A stretch of DNA of 64,000 bases from positions 426,262-490,261 of the forward strand of contig JAUJOR010000002.1 in the NCBI GenBank assembly GCA_030447525.1. The letters run 5' to 3'. A model generated the notes under the pieces. It made no database searches, was not told the origin of the DNA, and worked only from the letters and a program-made list of their open reading frames with translations. Below are positions 1 through 8,823 of this stretch, one piece after another; position 1 is the stretch's first letter; each line of letters starts with the position of its first letter. Source of the stretch: Chloroflexota bacterium. Lineage in GTDB: Bacteria; Chloroflexota; UBA11872; UBA12225. The position numbers and the translations under genes were made by a program.

Positions 1-350
1 AACAGGAGATAGTAGATCGCCCGGCCATAGTCCCGCGCCAGCCAGAACCCCAAGAACGAGAACGGCTTGGACAGATCGGAGACGACGTCGCCGCTGCGGA
101 TCGTGTCCGCGACCTCCCACCCGCCCCACAAGCCTACCACCATGATCAGGGCCTGCACCGTCCAGTTCCAGGTCAGGGCGTCTTGTAGGTTGTATCCGGC
201 AATGTCTCCCCTCGCCTCGAAGGCGGCCAGCAGGGGCACGGCGCGGAGGTAGCCGAAGCAGGCATTGGTGAACAGGCCGGCCAGGTTCTTCGTCCGGTAG
301 ACCAGCTCCCGCTGGAAGGCCCGCTTGCCGATCTCGAGGTAAACCCTCAT
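1..350 (-). CDS. ABC-2 family transporter permease, N-terminal part (runs off the window)
   Basis: Reading the minus strand from the ATG at 350 gives 116 codons without a stop before the window edge. The product begins MRVYLEIGKRAFQREL and contains YRTKN, a hydrophobic stretch around LQDALTWNWTVQALIMVVGLW, and SGDVVSDLSKPFSFLGFWLARDYGR. This pattern (basic amphipathic start, a TM helix, then an L-x-x-P segment) fits the six-TM permeases of the PF06182/ABC-2 export family, normally about 260 aa, so roughly the first 45% is visible. The ATPase and any second permease would lie beyond coordinate 1. No strong ribosome site is visible at this start. Family call is by recognition only. Confidence 0.7.
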   Translation of the reverse strand, partial: MRVYLEIGKRAFQRELVYRTKNLAGLFTNACFGYLRAVPLLAAFEARGDIAGYNLQDALTWNWTVQALIMVVGLWGGWEVADTIRSGDVVSDLSKPFSFLGFWLARDYGRAIYYLL

Positions 351-485
351 CCCAGACGGTACCCGGCGCTGACGGTCCCTCGAACGTGCGCCACCGGTGG
401 CCGACGCCATCACGCAGCCCGGCGGAGAGCTGCCCGGCCACCAACCGTAGCGGCGGACATAGTCCCGTTCCTGAAGTAAGGTGCC

Positions 486-515
486 TTGACCCCCCGAGTT
501 AGGCAAGGTTAAGAT
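486..515 (+). promoter_or_regulatory. Plus-strand promoter overlapped by a DtxR-type metal box
   Basis: A -35 TTGACC (486-491) is followed after 18 bp by -10 TAAGAT (510-515). Lying across the spacer and -10 is TTAGGCAAGGTTAAGATGA (499-517), which matches the IdeR/DtxR consensus TTAGGTTAGGCTAACCTAA at 13 of 19 positions. A DtxR-family regulator is encoded 300 bp away (830-1639). Box position between -35 and -10 is typical of a repressor site. Promoter strength and binding are inferred. Confidence 0.5.
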
Positions 516-519
516 GAGA

Positions 520-751
520 GGGCAGCATTCTACATCGAGCCGCCCAGACGGCATCCCGGGGCGCCGCCCCGGCGGAGAAGAGAGACTCGACACGGCCATG
601 CTGCTGAATGGGGTACTGAGGGAGCCGGCTGAGGCGGCGACACCTGCGAGCATGCTGGAACCGGCCTGGCCCCGGCGAGCCCCACGCTGCCTGCTGGGCA
701 TCGAGGTGCTGTGGTCCTGGTGGGCCCACCTCCGCAGGCGGGCCCTTTCTT
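520..751 (+). ncRNA. Candidate orphan transcript (regulatory RNA or leader) with terminator
   Basis: This stretch starts just after the promoter at 486-515 and ends at an intrinsic terminator (722-751). No plus-strand gene follows: the next feature is the 3' end of the convergent DtxR-type gene. The one plus-strand reading frame here (514-753) has arbitrary composition, no ribosome site, and would run through the terminator, so I do not call it coding. I compared the sequence mentally with T-box, TPP, yybP-ykoY, SRP and tmRNA signatures and none fits. It could be a metal-responsive small RNA, or a relic leader whose gene was lost. Confidence 0.35.
722..751 (+). terminator. Rho-independent terminator
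   Basis: GGGCCC-a-CCT (722-731) pairs with AGG-c-GGGCCC (736-745), interrupted by one mismatch and closed by a four-base loop, followed by TTTCTT (746-751). The T-run lies only on the plus-strand 3' side, so termination is directed rightward, away from the ABC permease and toward the 3' end of the DtxR-family gene. Confidence 0.6.
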
Positions 752-829
752 AGATGGTCCTGGTTCTGAGGCCCTGGCCACCACGCCTACGTAACATGGT
801 GCATTAAAGGGCGAGGGTGCCGTGGGGCC

Positions 830-1639
830 CTATGCCGGTGCGTTGTCCACCGCCCCTGTGCCCGGGGTACCCGGCCCTGCTGAACCACGGCGCACCCAGA
901 TCAACGCGGCCGCGCGACCCTCCAGACGGATCTCCTTGCCGGCGTCCGTCACCGCCGTGACGGCGCCGGACATGCGGTCGACGGCCAGGATCGTCAGTCC
1001 CACGTTCGGCCCCACCCCATTACGCTCGAGGTAGGTCAGGAGATCGAGGTCGGCCTCGGCCTCCTCGGTGATGCGCCCCAGCGTCACGGTATCGCCGGGA
1101 CGGACCTCGCTGAGGTACACGCCGTCGCGGTCCATCTCCATGTGACCGTTCTTGGTGGGGATGGGGTTGCCGTGAGGGCAAGTGTCCGGCCGGCCTAGGG
1201 CGTCGTAGAGCCGGTCGAGAAGCAATGGCGTGAATCCGGGCTCAAACCGTTCGGCCGCCTCGTGCGCCTCGGTGGAAGACAGGCGCAGCTCCTTTTGCAG
1301 CCAGCGCTCGATCAAGCGATGCTTACGCGTGGACTCCTCACCGATCTGCCGGCCGGCTTCGGTAAGGACGATCTCTTTGCGGTCGCCCATATCCCGCAGG
1401 CGGATGAATCCGTCGCGCTCCAGCCGCTGGAGGGTCTGGGTCACAGAAGGGGCTGAGACACGCAGGTGCTGCGCCAGCCGCGCCCCGATGAGCACCTTGC
1501 GCTCGGCGGTCAGGGCATAGATAGACTGTAGATAGTGCTCTGTGGCCGGGGTGATCTTGGACGCGGCGTGCCCCACTTCGTGGCCGGCGCGGCCGGGCGC
1601 TGCGGCCTGCTCTGTTGCTCGCTGGTCTACGGTAGCCAT
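830..1639 (-). CDS. DtxR/IdeR-family metal-dependent transcriptional regulator
   Basis: 269 aa from the ATG at 1639; an upstream in-frame start at 1687 would add 16 unlikely residues. The N-terminal winged helix reads ATEHYLQSIYALTAERK then VSAPSVTQTLQRLERDGFIRL, as in DtxR/MntR. CPHGNPIP in the middle is the dimerisation/metal-binding signature of the family, and the last 80 residues form a FeoA/SH3-like domain, so this is the long three-domain form like IdeR or DtxR and not the short Bacillus MntR. Metal (Fe or Mn) cannot be decided from sequence. It lies 10 kb from no obvious metal transporter; a DtxR-type box occurs at 499-517, and the gene follows a membrane protein gene on the same strand, probably in one operon. 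Confidence 0.85.
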   Translation of the reverse strand: MATVDQRATEQAAAPGRAGHEVGHAASKITPATEHYLQSIYALTAERKVLIGARLAQHLRVSAPSVTQTLQRLERDGFIRLRDMGDRKEIVLTEAGRQIGEESTRKHRLIERWLQKELRLSSTEAHEAAERFEPGFTPLLLDRLYDALGRPDTCPHGNPIPTKNGHMEMDRDGVYLSEVRPGDTVTLGRITEEAEADLDLLTYLERNGVGPNVGLTILAVDRMSGAVTAVTDAGKEIRLEGRAAALIWVRRGSAGPGTPGTGAVDNAPA

Positions 1640-1699
1640 GACCTGCTGCGTCTCCCGCCAAGAGGAATGGTAACAGGTAGCGGTCATTCGCCGGCCCGG

Positions 1700-2293
1700 C
1701 TAGCCGGCTCGCTGGAGCTCCGGCGGGACGACGTCGCTGGTGGCCGCCACCTCTCTCCGGGCCCCCCTCGGCGCCGTCCAACCGCTGCGTCTGCGCACGC
1801 GCTGCCAGATCACATGGCGCTGGGCGTACACCTTGCGTAGGGTATCGACGATCACCGGGACTTCGAGGTAGTCGATCAAGATGGCTACCCAGGCCACGGC
1901 CGCATTCCAGCTGAACAGGGACGCCTGCCCCAATGTGCGCACCACAACGTCGTCGGTGATCCAGGCCATGTGGATCCACTGCGTGTTCAGGAGCAAGAGG
2001 TAGACCAGCCCCCGCAGACGCAGGCCCCGGCGCAGCTCGTACACGTACAGCAGGGAGGCTGAGACGAGAGCCGGTATCTCTAGATAGTCGGCAAGCACGT
2101 AGACGATCATGCCTGCCTCGGGAAAGACGAAGTAACTGCGACCGGTGAGGCGCTCCAGGATCACCTCGCTGGCCAGCCAGTAGAGATGGAAGATCTGGAG
2201 GAGAAACGCCGCCGTGGTGAGAATCAGGGTGGCGAGGTAGTGGCGCTGGTACCAGGCCCAGAAGCGCCGCGCGACGTGCCGCAGACGTCCCAT
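1700..2293 (-). CDS. Predicted multi-pass membrane protein of unknown function
   Basis: 197 aa. After a basic start (MGRLRHVARRFWAWYQRHY) there are about four or five hydrophobic segments, including LATLILTTAAFLLQIFHLYWLA, VLADYLEIPALVSASLLYVYEL and AVAWVAILIDYLEVPVIV, with a basic cytosolic tail. I do not recognise the family. It sits 60 bp upstream of the DtxR-type regulator on the same strand, so a role in metal homeostasis is possible but only by association. The start looks leaderless: TATGCT at about 2300-2305 (minus strand) precedes the ATG by six bases and there is no ribosome site. The upstream region shares CAAGGTTAAG with the metal box at 504-513. Confidence 0.65.
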   Translation of the reverse strand: MGRLRHVARRFWAWYQRHYLATLILTTAAFLLQIFHLYWLASEVILERLTGRSYFVFPEAGMIVYVLADYLEIPALVSASLLYVYELRRGLRLRGLVYLLLLNTQWIHMAWITDDVVVRTLGQASLFSWNAAVAWVAILIDYLEVPVIVDTLRKVYAQRHVIWQRVRRRSGWTAPRGARREVAATSDVVPPELQRAG

Positions 2294-2347
2294 GGAGAGA
2301 GCATAGCCGTGCCCACCCGCCCTTAGTCTAGAGAGAAGGCCCAGGGT

Positions 2348-2374
2348 TTGGCTCGCTTAACCTTGGACTATAAG
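2348..2374 (+). promoter_or_regulatory. Possible cysS promoter
   Basis: TTGGCT (2348-2353) and TATAAG (2369-2374) are separated by 15 bp, somewhat short, about 180 bp upstream of the cysS start. Between them lies CTTAACCTTG (2356-2365), the exact inverse of CAAGGTTAAG in the metal box near 504. Weak evidence from spacing. Confidence 0.3.
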
Positions 2375-2553
2375 CGCCCTTTGAGGGAGCCGGATGGCCC
2401 GGCCGCCGGACAGGGACGCTTCAGGAGATCATGCCCCTGCTGAGTCGGGGGCCCGGCGTGGGAGCTATGTGGCCAGAGACACTGCAAGACCTTATAGACG
2501 AGCGGTTGAAGCAGAGCTCAGCGCCAATAGGGAGAGAGATAGAATACAGGGAC

Positions 2554-4005
<1,452 letters not shown>

Positions 4006-4029
4006 AACTTCGGCTCAAGTCTCCGCTCG

Positions 4030-6459
4030 TCACCCGGCGCTGCCTGATGTGCCACCTGTTGTGCTGCGGGGCACCGTGGCCGTGGGGAGGACAGACCGAG
4101 GCGGTTCAGATGTCCCGGGCGGGAGTGGCGCTCTTGCCCCGGGCGAGCCGGGAGTGGCGGTCGGCGCGCCCGGCGTTGCCACCACCCCTTCCTGGGGGGA
4201 AGGGGTACGGCCCCGGGCGGGAGTTCCTGTCGGCGCCGGCGGCAGGCTCGGCTGGGCTACCGGCGTAGCTTCCGCCGAGACTCCCTTAACGCCGCGAGAG
4301 GCGCTGATATTAGTGCCTGCGGATGGGCTGGCGCTCGCCGGCCCGCGCGTCGTTGGAGTAGCGCTGGGAGGCGACGTCTCGGCGTGGCGGGCTTGCACCG
4401 TTGGTGTCGCCGGAGCCATTGTCGTGGGCGGGGAGGACGGCTTTGCTCCCCAGGCATCGGGCGGATCGGTGGCCGGGACGGCGGCCGAGGGAAGCACTTC
4501 TGCCGGCACGACCCCCTCCGCGAGGGCGTCCGGAGGCGCCGCCGGGACCCCGGACGCCGCCGGCGTGCGGGGAAGACCGGGGAGGGGCGATGGGGTGCGT
4601 CTGGCCGTGGGGGATGGCACGGTGTCTGAGCGGCCAAGCCGGGAGGGGAGGGACGGGGAGGAGGTACTCCCCACCCGATCGATGCTCCGGTCCTGGGGCC
4701 CTGTCCCGGGCTCGTTTCCCGGTCTTTCCACAGCAGGGGTGGGTTGGACGTCTATGGCTGCCCCGCTCGCCGGTTCCGGGGCCATGGCGTCGCCGGTGGG
4801 GGGCGCCACGGCAGAAGGCGCCGGCGTCAGCACTAGGGCCATCTGGGCCGCCAGCCCCGATCCCCGCCCCGGTGGCGCCTCGGCGATGGAGCGATAGGAT
4901 ATCCGGCTGCCATCGGCCAGGCGCCGGCCCTCGATATCCACGGCCGTCCGCTCGACGATCAAGGTGTACCAGGTGCCTGGCTCCAGATCGACGCGGGGCG
5001 TCACCACCACGATGTCTAGGTCGGTGTCGTACCACTCGAAGTCCAGGGGCACCGGGGGATCGAACCGCACCGCCCGCTCCACTGACTCCTGCTCCATCTT
5101 GACGTTAAAGAGGATAGTGAAGTCCGGCCGCAGGGTGGGAGTGGGATTCTTGGTGTTCGGCGGCAAGATGCGTTCAACGCGGGGCTGCGTTGCCTCCGTG
5201 GCCAGGCGCGTCACCAGCCGGGCCAGCGCCGGCCGGGCGGGGCCCACGCCCAGCGATGCCCCCAGCGTGGTCACGGCCCCCAGCGCCAGGAGCGAGGCGG
5301 TTGCGCCGGCCCCCAGGCGCAGCGGGAGCGACCACGCGCGGGCCCGCCCGGTGTTCCTGCCAGGGGCGGCAACCGAGGCCGCAGCCCCCGGAAGGGCAGG
5401 ACGGTCCGCCTGCCGTCCACGTGATGGTGGCTCCTCCACCTGCTGTCCCAGACGCTGCCAGCGAGGCCGGTCGGCGTTCGAGGGACGTACGGCTGCGCCG
5501 TTGCGGGACGGGCTGACCAGGCCCGATCCCAGTCGTCCCTGGGAGCCGTTCCCGGCGACCGACCGTGCGACGGGAAAGGCCCCCGTCACGATCTGCGACT
5601 CGCCGTAGGCGGCGACCACGGCCGCCCGCAAGGCGGCCGTCAGTTCGCTCCCGGACTGGAAGCGGTCCTGGGGTGACTTGGCAAGGGCCCTTACCAGCAC
5701 GGCGGCGACCATGGGAGGCGTTTCCGCTCGCCGGCTGTCCGGGAACGGCACCGGCTGGTGGACGTGCGCCAGCATGGTGGCCAGGGGGGTCTCGGCATGG
5801 AAGGGGACGCGCCCGGTGACAATCTCGTACAGCACCACGGCCAGTCCATAGAGATCGGTGCGGGCGTCGGCCGGCTCGCCGAGGGCCTGTTCGGGGGCCA
5901 TGTAGGCGGGGGTACCGGCCACCATACCGGTGAGAGTCGGATGCAGGCTGGCGTCAGACTGGAGCACCCGGGCCAGCCCGAAATCGCCGAGGACGAAACG
6001 TCCATCCGCCCCGATCAAGACGTTCGATGGCTTGACGTCCCGGTGCAGGATCCCCGTCTGATGCGCCCAATCCAAGGCCGCGCCAATCTGCTGCGCCACG
6101 GCCAGGGCAAGCTGCGTCCCCTCAGCGGCGTCGCGCTCGACTGCGAGCTGCCCGGAGAGGCTGCCCCCGGCCATGTACTCGGTGACCAGGTAGGCCAGCT
6201 CATCGGGCGAGGCAGGGCCGTCAAAGGCCTCCTCGCCGCTCTCCAGCACCTTCAGGACGTGCGGATGCTCCAGGCGGGCAATGACCTCAGCCTCTTGGCG
6301 GAAACGGGCACGGAAGGTCTCATCCAGGGCATGGGTGGCGGCGATGACCTTGATGGCGACGTAGCCCTGGCGTGACGCGTCCAAGGCCTTGTAGACCACG
6401 GCGCTGCCGCCGCGACCCAGCTCCTCCCGCAGTTCGTACGGGCCAAACTGCTGGCCCAC
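4030..6459 (-). CDS. Membrane Ser/Thr protein kinase with extracytoplasmic Ig-like domain
   Basis: 809 aa from a GTG at 6459, preceded at seven bases by GGAAGGG; an ATG at 6477 is the alternative. Residues 8-280 form a PknB-type (Hanks) kinase: ELGRGGSAVVYK glycine loop, AIKVI lysine, HRDVKPSN catalytic loop, DFGLA and APEQ. A glutamine/proline-rich juxtamembrane linker leads to one TM helix around 378-405. Outside, instead of PASTA repeats, residues about 430-530 look like an SbsA-type Big_5 Ig domain (TILFNVKMEQESVERAVRF, LEPGTWYTLIVE), followed by a 270-residue Pro/Thr/Ala-rich tail. Likely a wall-spanning sensor kinase; the ligand is unknown. It converges on cysS with a 24-bp gap. Confidence 0.85.
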   Translation of the reverse strand: MGQQFGPYELREELGRGGSAVVYKALDASRQGYVAIKVIAATHALDETFRARFRQEAEVIARLEHPHVLKVLESGEEAFDGPASPDELAYLVTEYMAGGSLSGQLAVERDAAEGTQLALAVAQQIGAALDWAHQTGILHRDVKPSNVLIGADGRFVLGDFGLARVLQSDASLHPTLTGMVAGTPAYMAPEQALGEPADARTDLYGLAVVLYEIVTGRVPFHAETPLATMLAHVHQPVPFPDSRRAETPPMVAAVLVRALAKSPQDRFQSGSELTAALRAAVVAAYGESQIVTGAFPVARSVAGNGSQGRLGSGLVSPSRNGAAVRPSNADRPRWQRLGQQVEEPPSRGRQADRPALPGAAASVAAPGRNTGRARAWSLPLRLGAGATASLLALGAVTTLGASLGVGPARPALARLVTRLATEATQPRVERILPPNTKNPTPTLRPDFTILFNVKMEQESVERAVRFDPPVPLDFEWYDTDLDIVVVTPRVDLEPGTWYTLIVERTAVDIEGRRLADGSRISYRSIAEAPPGRGSGLAAQMALVLTPAPSAVAPPTGDAMAPEPASGAAIDVQPTPAVERPGNEPGTGPQDRSIDRVGSTSSPSLPSRLGRSDTVPSPTARRTPSPLPGLPRTPAASGVPAAPPDALAEGVVPAEVLPSAAVPATDPPDAWGAKPSSPPTTMAPATPTVQARHAETSPPSATPTTRGPASASPSAGTNISASRGVKGVSAEATPVAQPSLPPAPTGTPARGRTPSPQEGVVATPGAPTATPGSPGARAPLPPGTSEPPRSVLPTATVPRSTTGGTSGSAG

Positions 6460-6907
6460 TGCTACGCCCTTCCACATGCTCGTCGCCGGTTGCCGCCTGT
6501 GCCCGGAACTGGCCTCCTTGTGCAGTGTGCGCCCTGTGTACCGTCGTCGGCACCCCAGCCGTGAGGCTACACAGTGTGACCGCTCGCGCGGCCGGCTGGG
6601 AACCCCCCTCACCGGCGCCGCCGGGTGATGCTAACTCACCGGCTGTCACGTTTTATGTCAACGCTCGGCCACGCGCAACGTTGCGCGTGACTCCCGCACG
6701 TGTCGCCTGCTCTCCAGCGCCATCACCGCCGGGTACCTGCCCCGCCTGCCGGCTCCGGCCTCATGCATGGCCGGACGCTAGATAGAGAGTGCCGGATTGC
6801 CCCCGTCGCTGGCAAGAAGTGCCCGCCGTGGCCCTGGCCGCTCGTCCACTGCGAACAGCAGGCGCAGTGGGGTTGTAGGGGCCAGTGGCCGACCGGGCGC
6901 CGGGTGT
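6460..6907. other. Gene-free stretch upstream of the kinase gene
   Basis: About 450 bp with no supportable gene. Its only clear structure is the 20-bp palindrome at 6670-6689. The short frames crossing it have no ribosome sites and shift composition at random. Confidence 0.5.
6670..6689. promoter_or_regulatory. Perfect 20-bp palindrome (possible operator)
   Basis: CACGCGCAACGTTGCGCGTG reads the same on both strands. It has no loop and no T-run, so it is more like a dimeric protein site than a terminator. It lies about 210 bp upstream of the kinase start and 218 bp downstream of the gene at 6908-7306. Confidence 0.4.
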
Positions 6908-7306
6908 CTATGCCGGCTCCCCGAGCAGGCGGTCGAGGATATCCAGACTGAGATCGCCCAGGGCTTCTACGGTGGCCATGGCCTCCTCGGCCCGCGTGGC
7001 GCCGTCTCGCACCAGCTCGGCCACGGCTGCCTGGCTTTCGTCACTTGTGGCGCCGGCGTAGGATTCCGCCAGGCGACGAAGGCACAATGTGGCCGTCTCC
7101 AGAAGGTATTGCCGAAACACCGCCTCGCGTAGCGGTACCCCTACCTCCTCACCGGTCTTCATGGCCGCCTGTTGAGCGGCCGTGGCGACGTGCCCGGCAA
7201 AGGCCATGGCCGCGTTCAGTACCGCCTCTTCGCCCATGGCCGCGGACACGGCGCCGGATTCGGCCGTCTCCCCGTCCGGCGACGGGACGCGCTCGGAGTC
7301 TGTCAC
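6908..7306 (-). CDS. Hypothetical alpha-helical protein
   Basis: 132 aa from the GTG at 7306, chosen because GAGGAC precedes it; an upstream frame to 7372 adds residues with no protein-like pattern. The product is acidic and helical with heptad-like alanine/leucine spacing (MAFAGHVATAAQQAAMKTGEE, LLETATLCLRRLAESYAG, RAEEAMATVEALGDLSLDILDRLL), no TM segment, and one cysteine. I do not recognise it. It lies upstream of the kinase gene on the same strand but 450 bp away, so co-transcription is uncertain. Confidence 0.5.
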   Translation of the reverse strand: MTDSERVPSPDGETAESGAVSAAMGEEAVLNAAMAFAGHVATAAQQAAMKTGEEVGVPLREAVFRQYLLETATLCLRRLAESYAGATSDESQAAVAELVRDGATRAEEAMATVEALGDLSLDILDRLLGEPA

Positions 7307-7733
7307 TGTCTGGTCCTCTTTTCCCAAGCGTCTCTTGTGCCCGGCCGGGCGCCGGCACCGCATGACATCCAAGCGCCATTGAGCCCGGCCGGTGGAACGA
7401 CGGCGTGCTTTCTCATCAGTGTGTCACAACTTTGGGGCGCCTGACGACCCCTGACCTGGAAACGGCACTTCGCCGTCACACCCCACCAGGCGCCCGGCGC
7501 GGGCAATGCAGAACCGCAGGGTGCAGGAAGGAGACGGTGGCCCGACACGCGGTGACCCCTGGCCCGTCCCGGGGTCGGACGCACGGGCCGGTCCGGGTCT
7601 ACAATCGCGGTAGCGATCGCTCCCGGCCCGGAAGTTACCGGGGGGCGGATCGGCTGCCGCCCCGGCACCGCGACAGAGGGTCTGGGTCTAGCGATGGCCT
7701 TCCCGGGGCGCATATGGAAGGGACGGTGAAGGG
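7307..7733. other. Divergent intergenic region, no gene seen
   Basis: About 430 bp between the minus-strand gene at 6908-7306 and the plus-strand dehydrogenase at 7734. TACAAT occurs near 7600 and could be a -10 for the dehydrogenase, but no -35 fits it well. GCGATCGC at about 7613-7620 is a short palindrome. Nothing else stands out. Confidence 0.4.
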
Positions 7734-8750
7734 ATGCGAGGCGTAGTGTTCTTAGGCGAGCGGCAGGTCGTCTTGCAGGACTTTCCTGATCCAGCGCCTG
7801 GCGCGGACGAGGTGGTGCTGGAGATGAGGGCCTCTGGGATCTGTGGTAGCGACCTGCGGCCCTACCGGGAGAGCCGGCGCGACTCGGAGCGAGCGCTCAT
7901 CTCTGGTCACGAGCCGTGTGGCGTCGTCTCCGCCGTGGGAGAGCACGTCACGGGGTGGCGCGTGGGCGAGCGAGTGATCATGCACCACTACGCCGTCTGC
8001 GGGCAGTGCAAGTACTGCCGGGTGGGCTACGCTCAGCTATGCCTCGTGGGCCACAAGACGTACGGCTTCAACGCCCACGGTGGCAACGCCGACTTCTTGC
8101 TGGCCCCCGCCAGCACCCTGGTCAAGCTGCCGCCGGAGATGTCCTTTGAGCAAGGCGCGGCCGTAGCCTGTGGCACCGGCACGGCCTACATGGCGTTGAA
8201 GCGTCTCGACGTGTCCGGCAGGGACACGCTGGCCATCTTCGGCCAGGGGCCGGTGGGCTTGAGCGCCACCATGCTCGGCGCCGCCATGGGGGCCCGCGTC
8301 ATCGCCGTCGACCTCTCGCCGGAACGGCTGGCGCTGGCGCGCCGGCAGGGCGCCGCCGAGACGATAGACGCCTCTGGGCAAGACTCGGTCAAGGCCATCG
8401 CCGACCTCACCCGCGGCGAGGGGGCCGACGCCACGCTGGACGCCACGGGGAACCCTGAGGCCCGCGTCAACGCCGTGCGGAGCGCCCGGGTGTTCGGTCG
8501 GGTCTGCTTCGTCGGCGAGGGGAATACCACCACCTTCGATGTCAGCCCGCAGATCATCCACAAGCAGCTCACGATCTACGGCTCCTGGACGTTCAGCACG
8601 GTGGGCATGGAAGAGTGCGCCCGTTTCGTCGTCGACCGTCGCGTGCCCCTCGGAGACGTGATCACCCACACCTTCCGGCTCAGCGATGCCCAGGAGGCCT
8701 TTCGCACATTCGAAGCCGGCCAGACCGGCAAGTGCGTCTTCGTCTTTTGA
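7734..8750 (+). CDS. Zinc-dependent medium-chain alcohol/polyol dehydrogenase
   Basis: 338 aa. The catalytic zinc is marked by CGSD (Cys about 37) and GHEP (His-Glu), and the structural zinc by CGQCKYCRVGYAQLC. The Rossmann motif is FGQGPVGLSATMLGAAMG followed by VDLS, an acid at the ribose position favouring NAD. This is the threonine/sorbitol/L-idonate dehydrogenase branch of the MDR superfamily; the exact sugar or alcohol is not determinable. GAAGGG lies seven bases before the ATG. The gene is 73 bp upstream of a Gfo/Idh/MocA oxidoreductase on the same strand, suggesting a two-step sugar or inositol oxidation unit. Confidence 0.85.
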   Translation: MRGVVFLGERQVVLQDFPDPAPGADEVVLEMRASGICGSDLRPYRESRRDSERALISGHEPCGVVSAVGEHVTGWRVGERVIMHHYAVCGQCKYCRVGYAQLCLVGHKTYGFNAHGGNADFLLAPASTLVKLPPEMSFEQGAAVACGTGTAYMALKRLDVSGRDTLAIFGQGPVGLSATMLGAAMGARVIAVDLSPERLALARRQGAAETIDASGQDSVKAIADLTRGEGADATLDATGNPEARVNAVRSARVFGRVCFVGEGNTTTFDVSPQIIHKQLTIYGSWTFSTVGMEECARFVVDRRVPLGDVITHTFRLSDAQEAFRTFEAGQTGKCVFVF

Positions 8751-8823
8751 GCGCCCTGACCATCCAAGGCACCCTGGCGGCGGACGATACTCCAGCGCTC
8801 AGCGCTCGAAATCGGGAGGAGTC

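Noticed and set aside
520..751. T-box, TPP or manganese riboswitch in the same stretch
   Set aside because: The GGAACC and CTGAG words superficially resemble T-box/TPP pieces but the conserved cores are absent, and no gene lies downstream to be regulated.
514..753. 79-aa plus-strand reading frame after the metal-box promoter
   Set aside because: No ribosome site, random-looking composition, and it runs through the terminator hairpin.
2431..2553. Longer cysS N-terminus from the ATG at 2431
   Set aside because: The added residues do not resemble CysRS; ATG 2554 gives a normal N-terminus.
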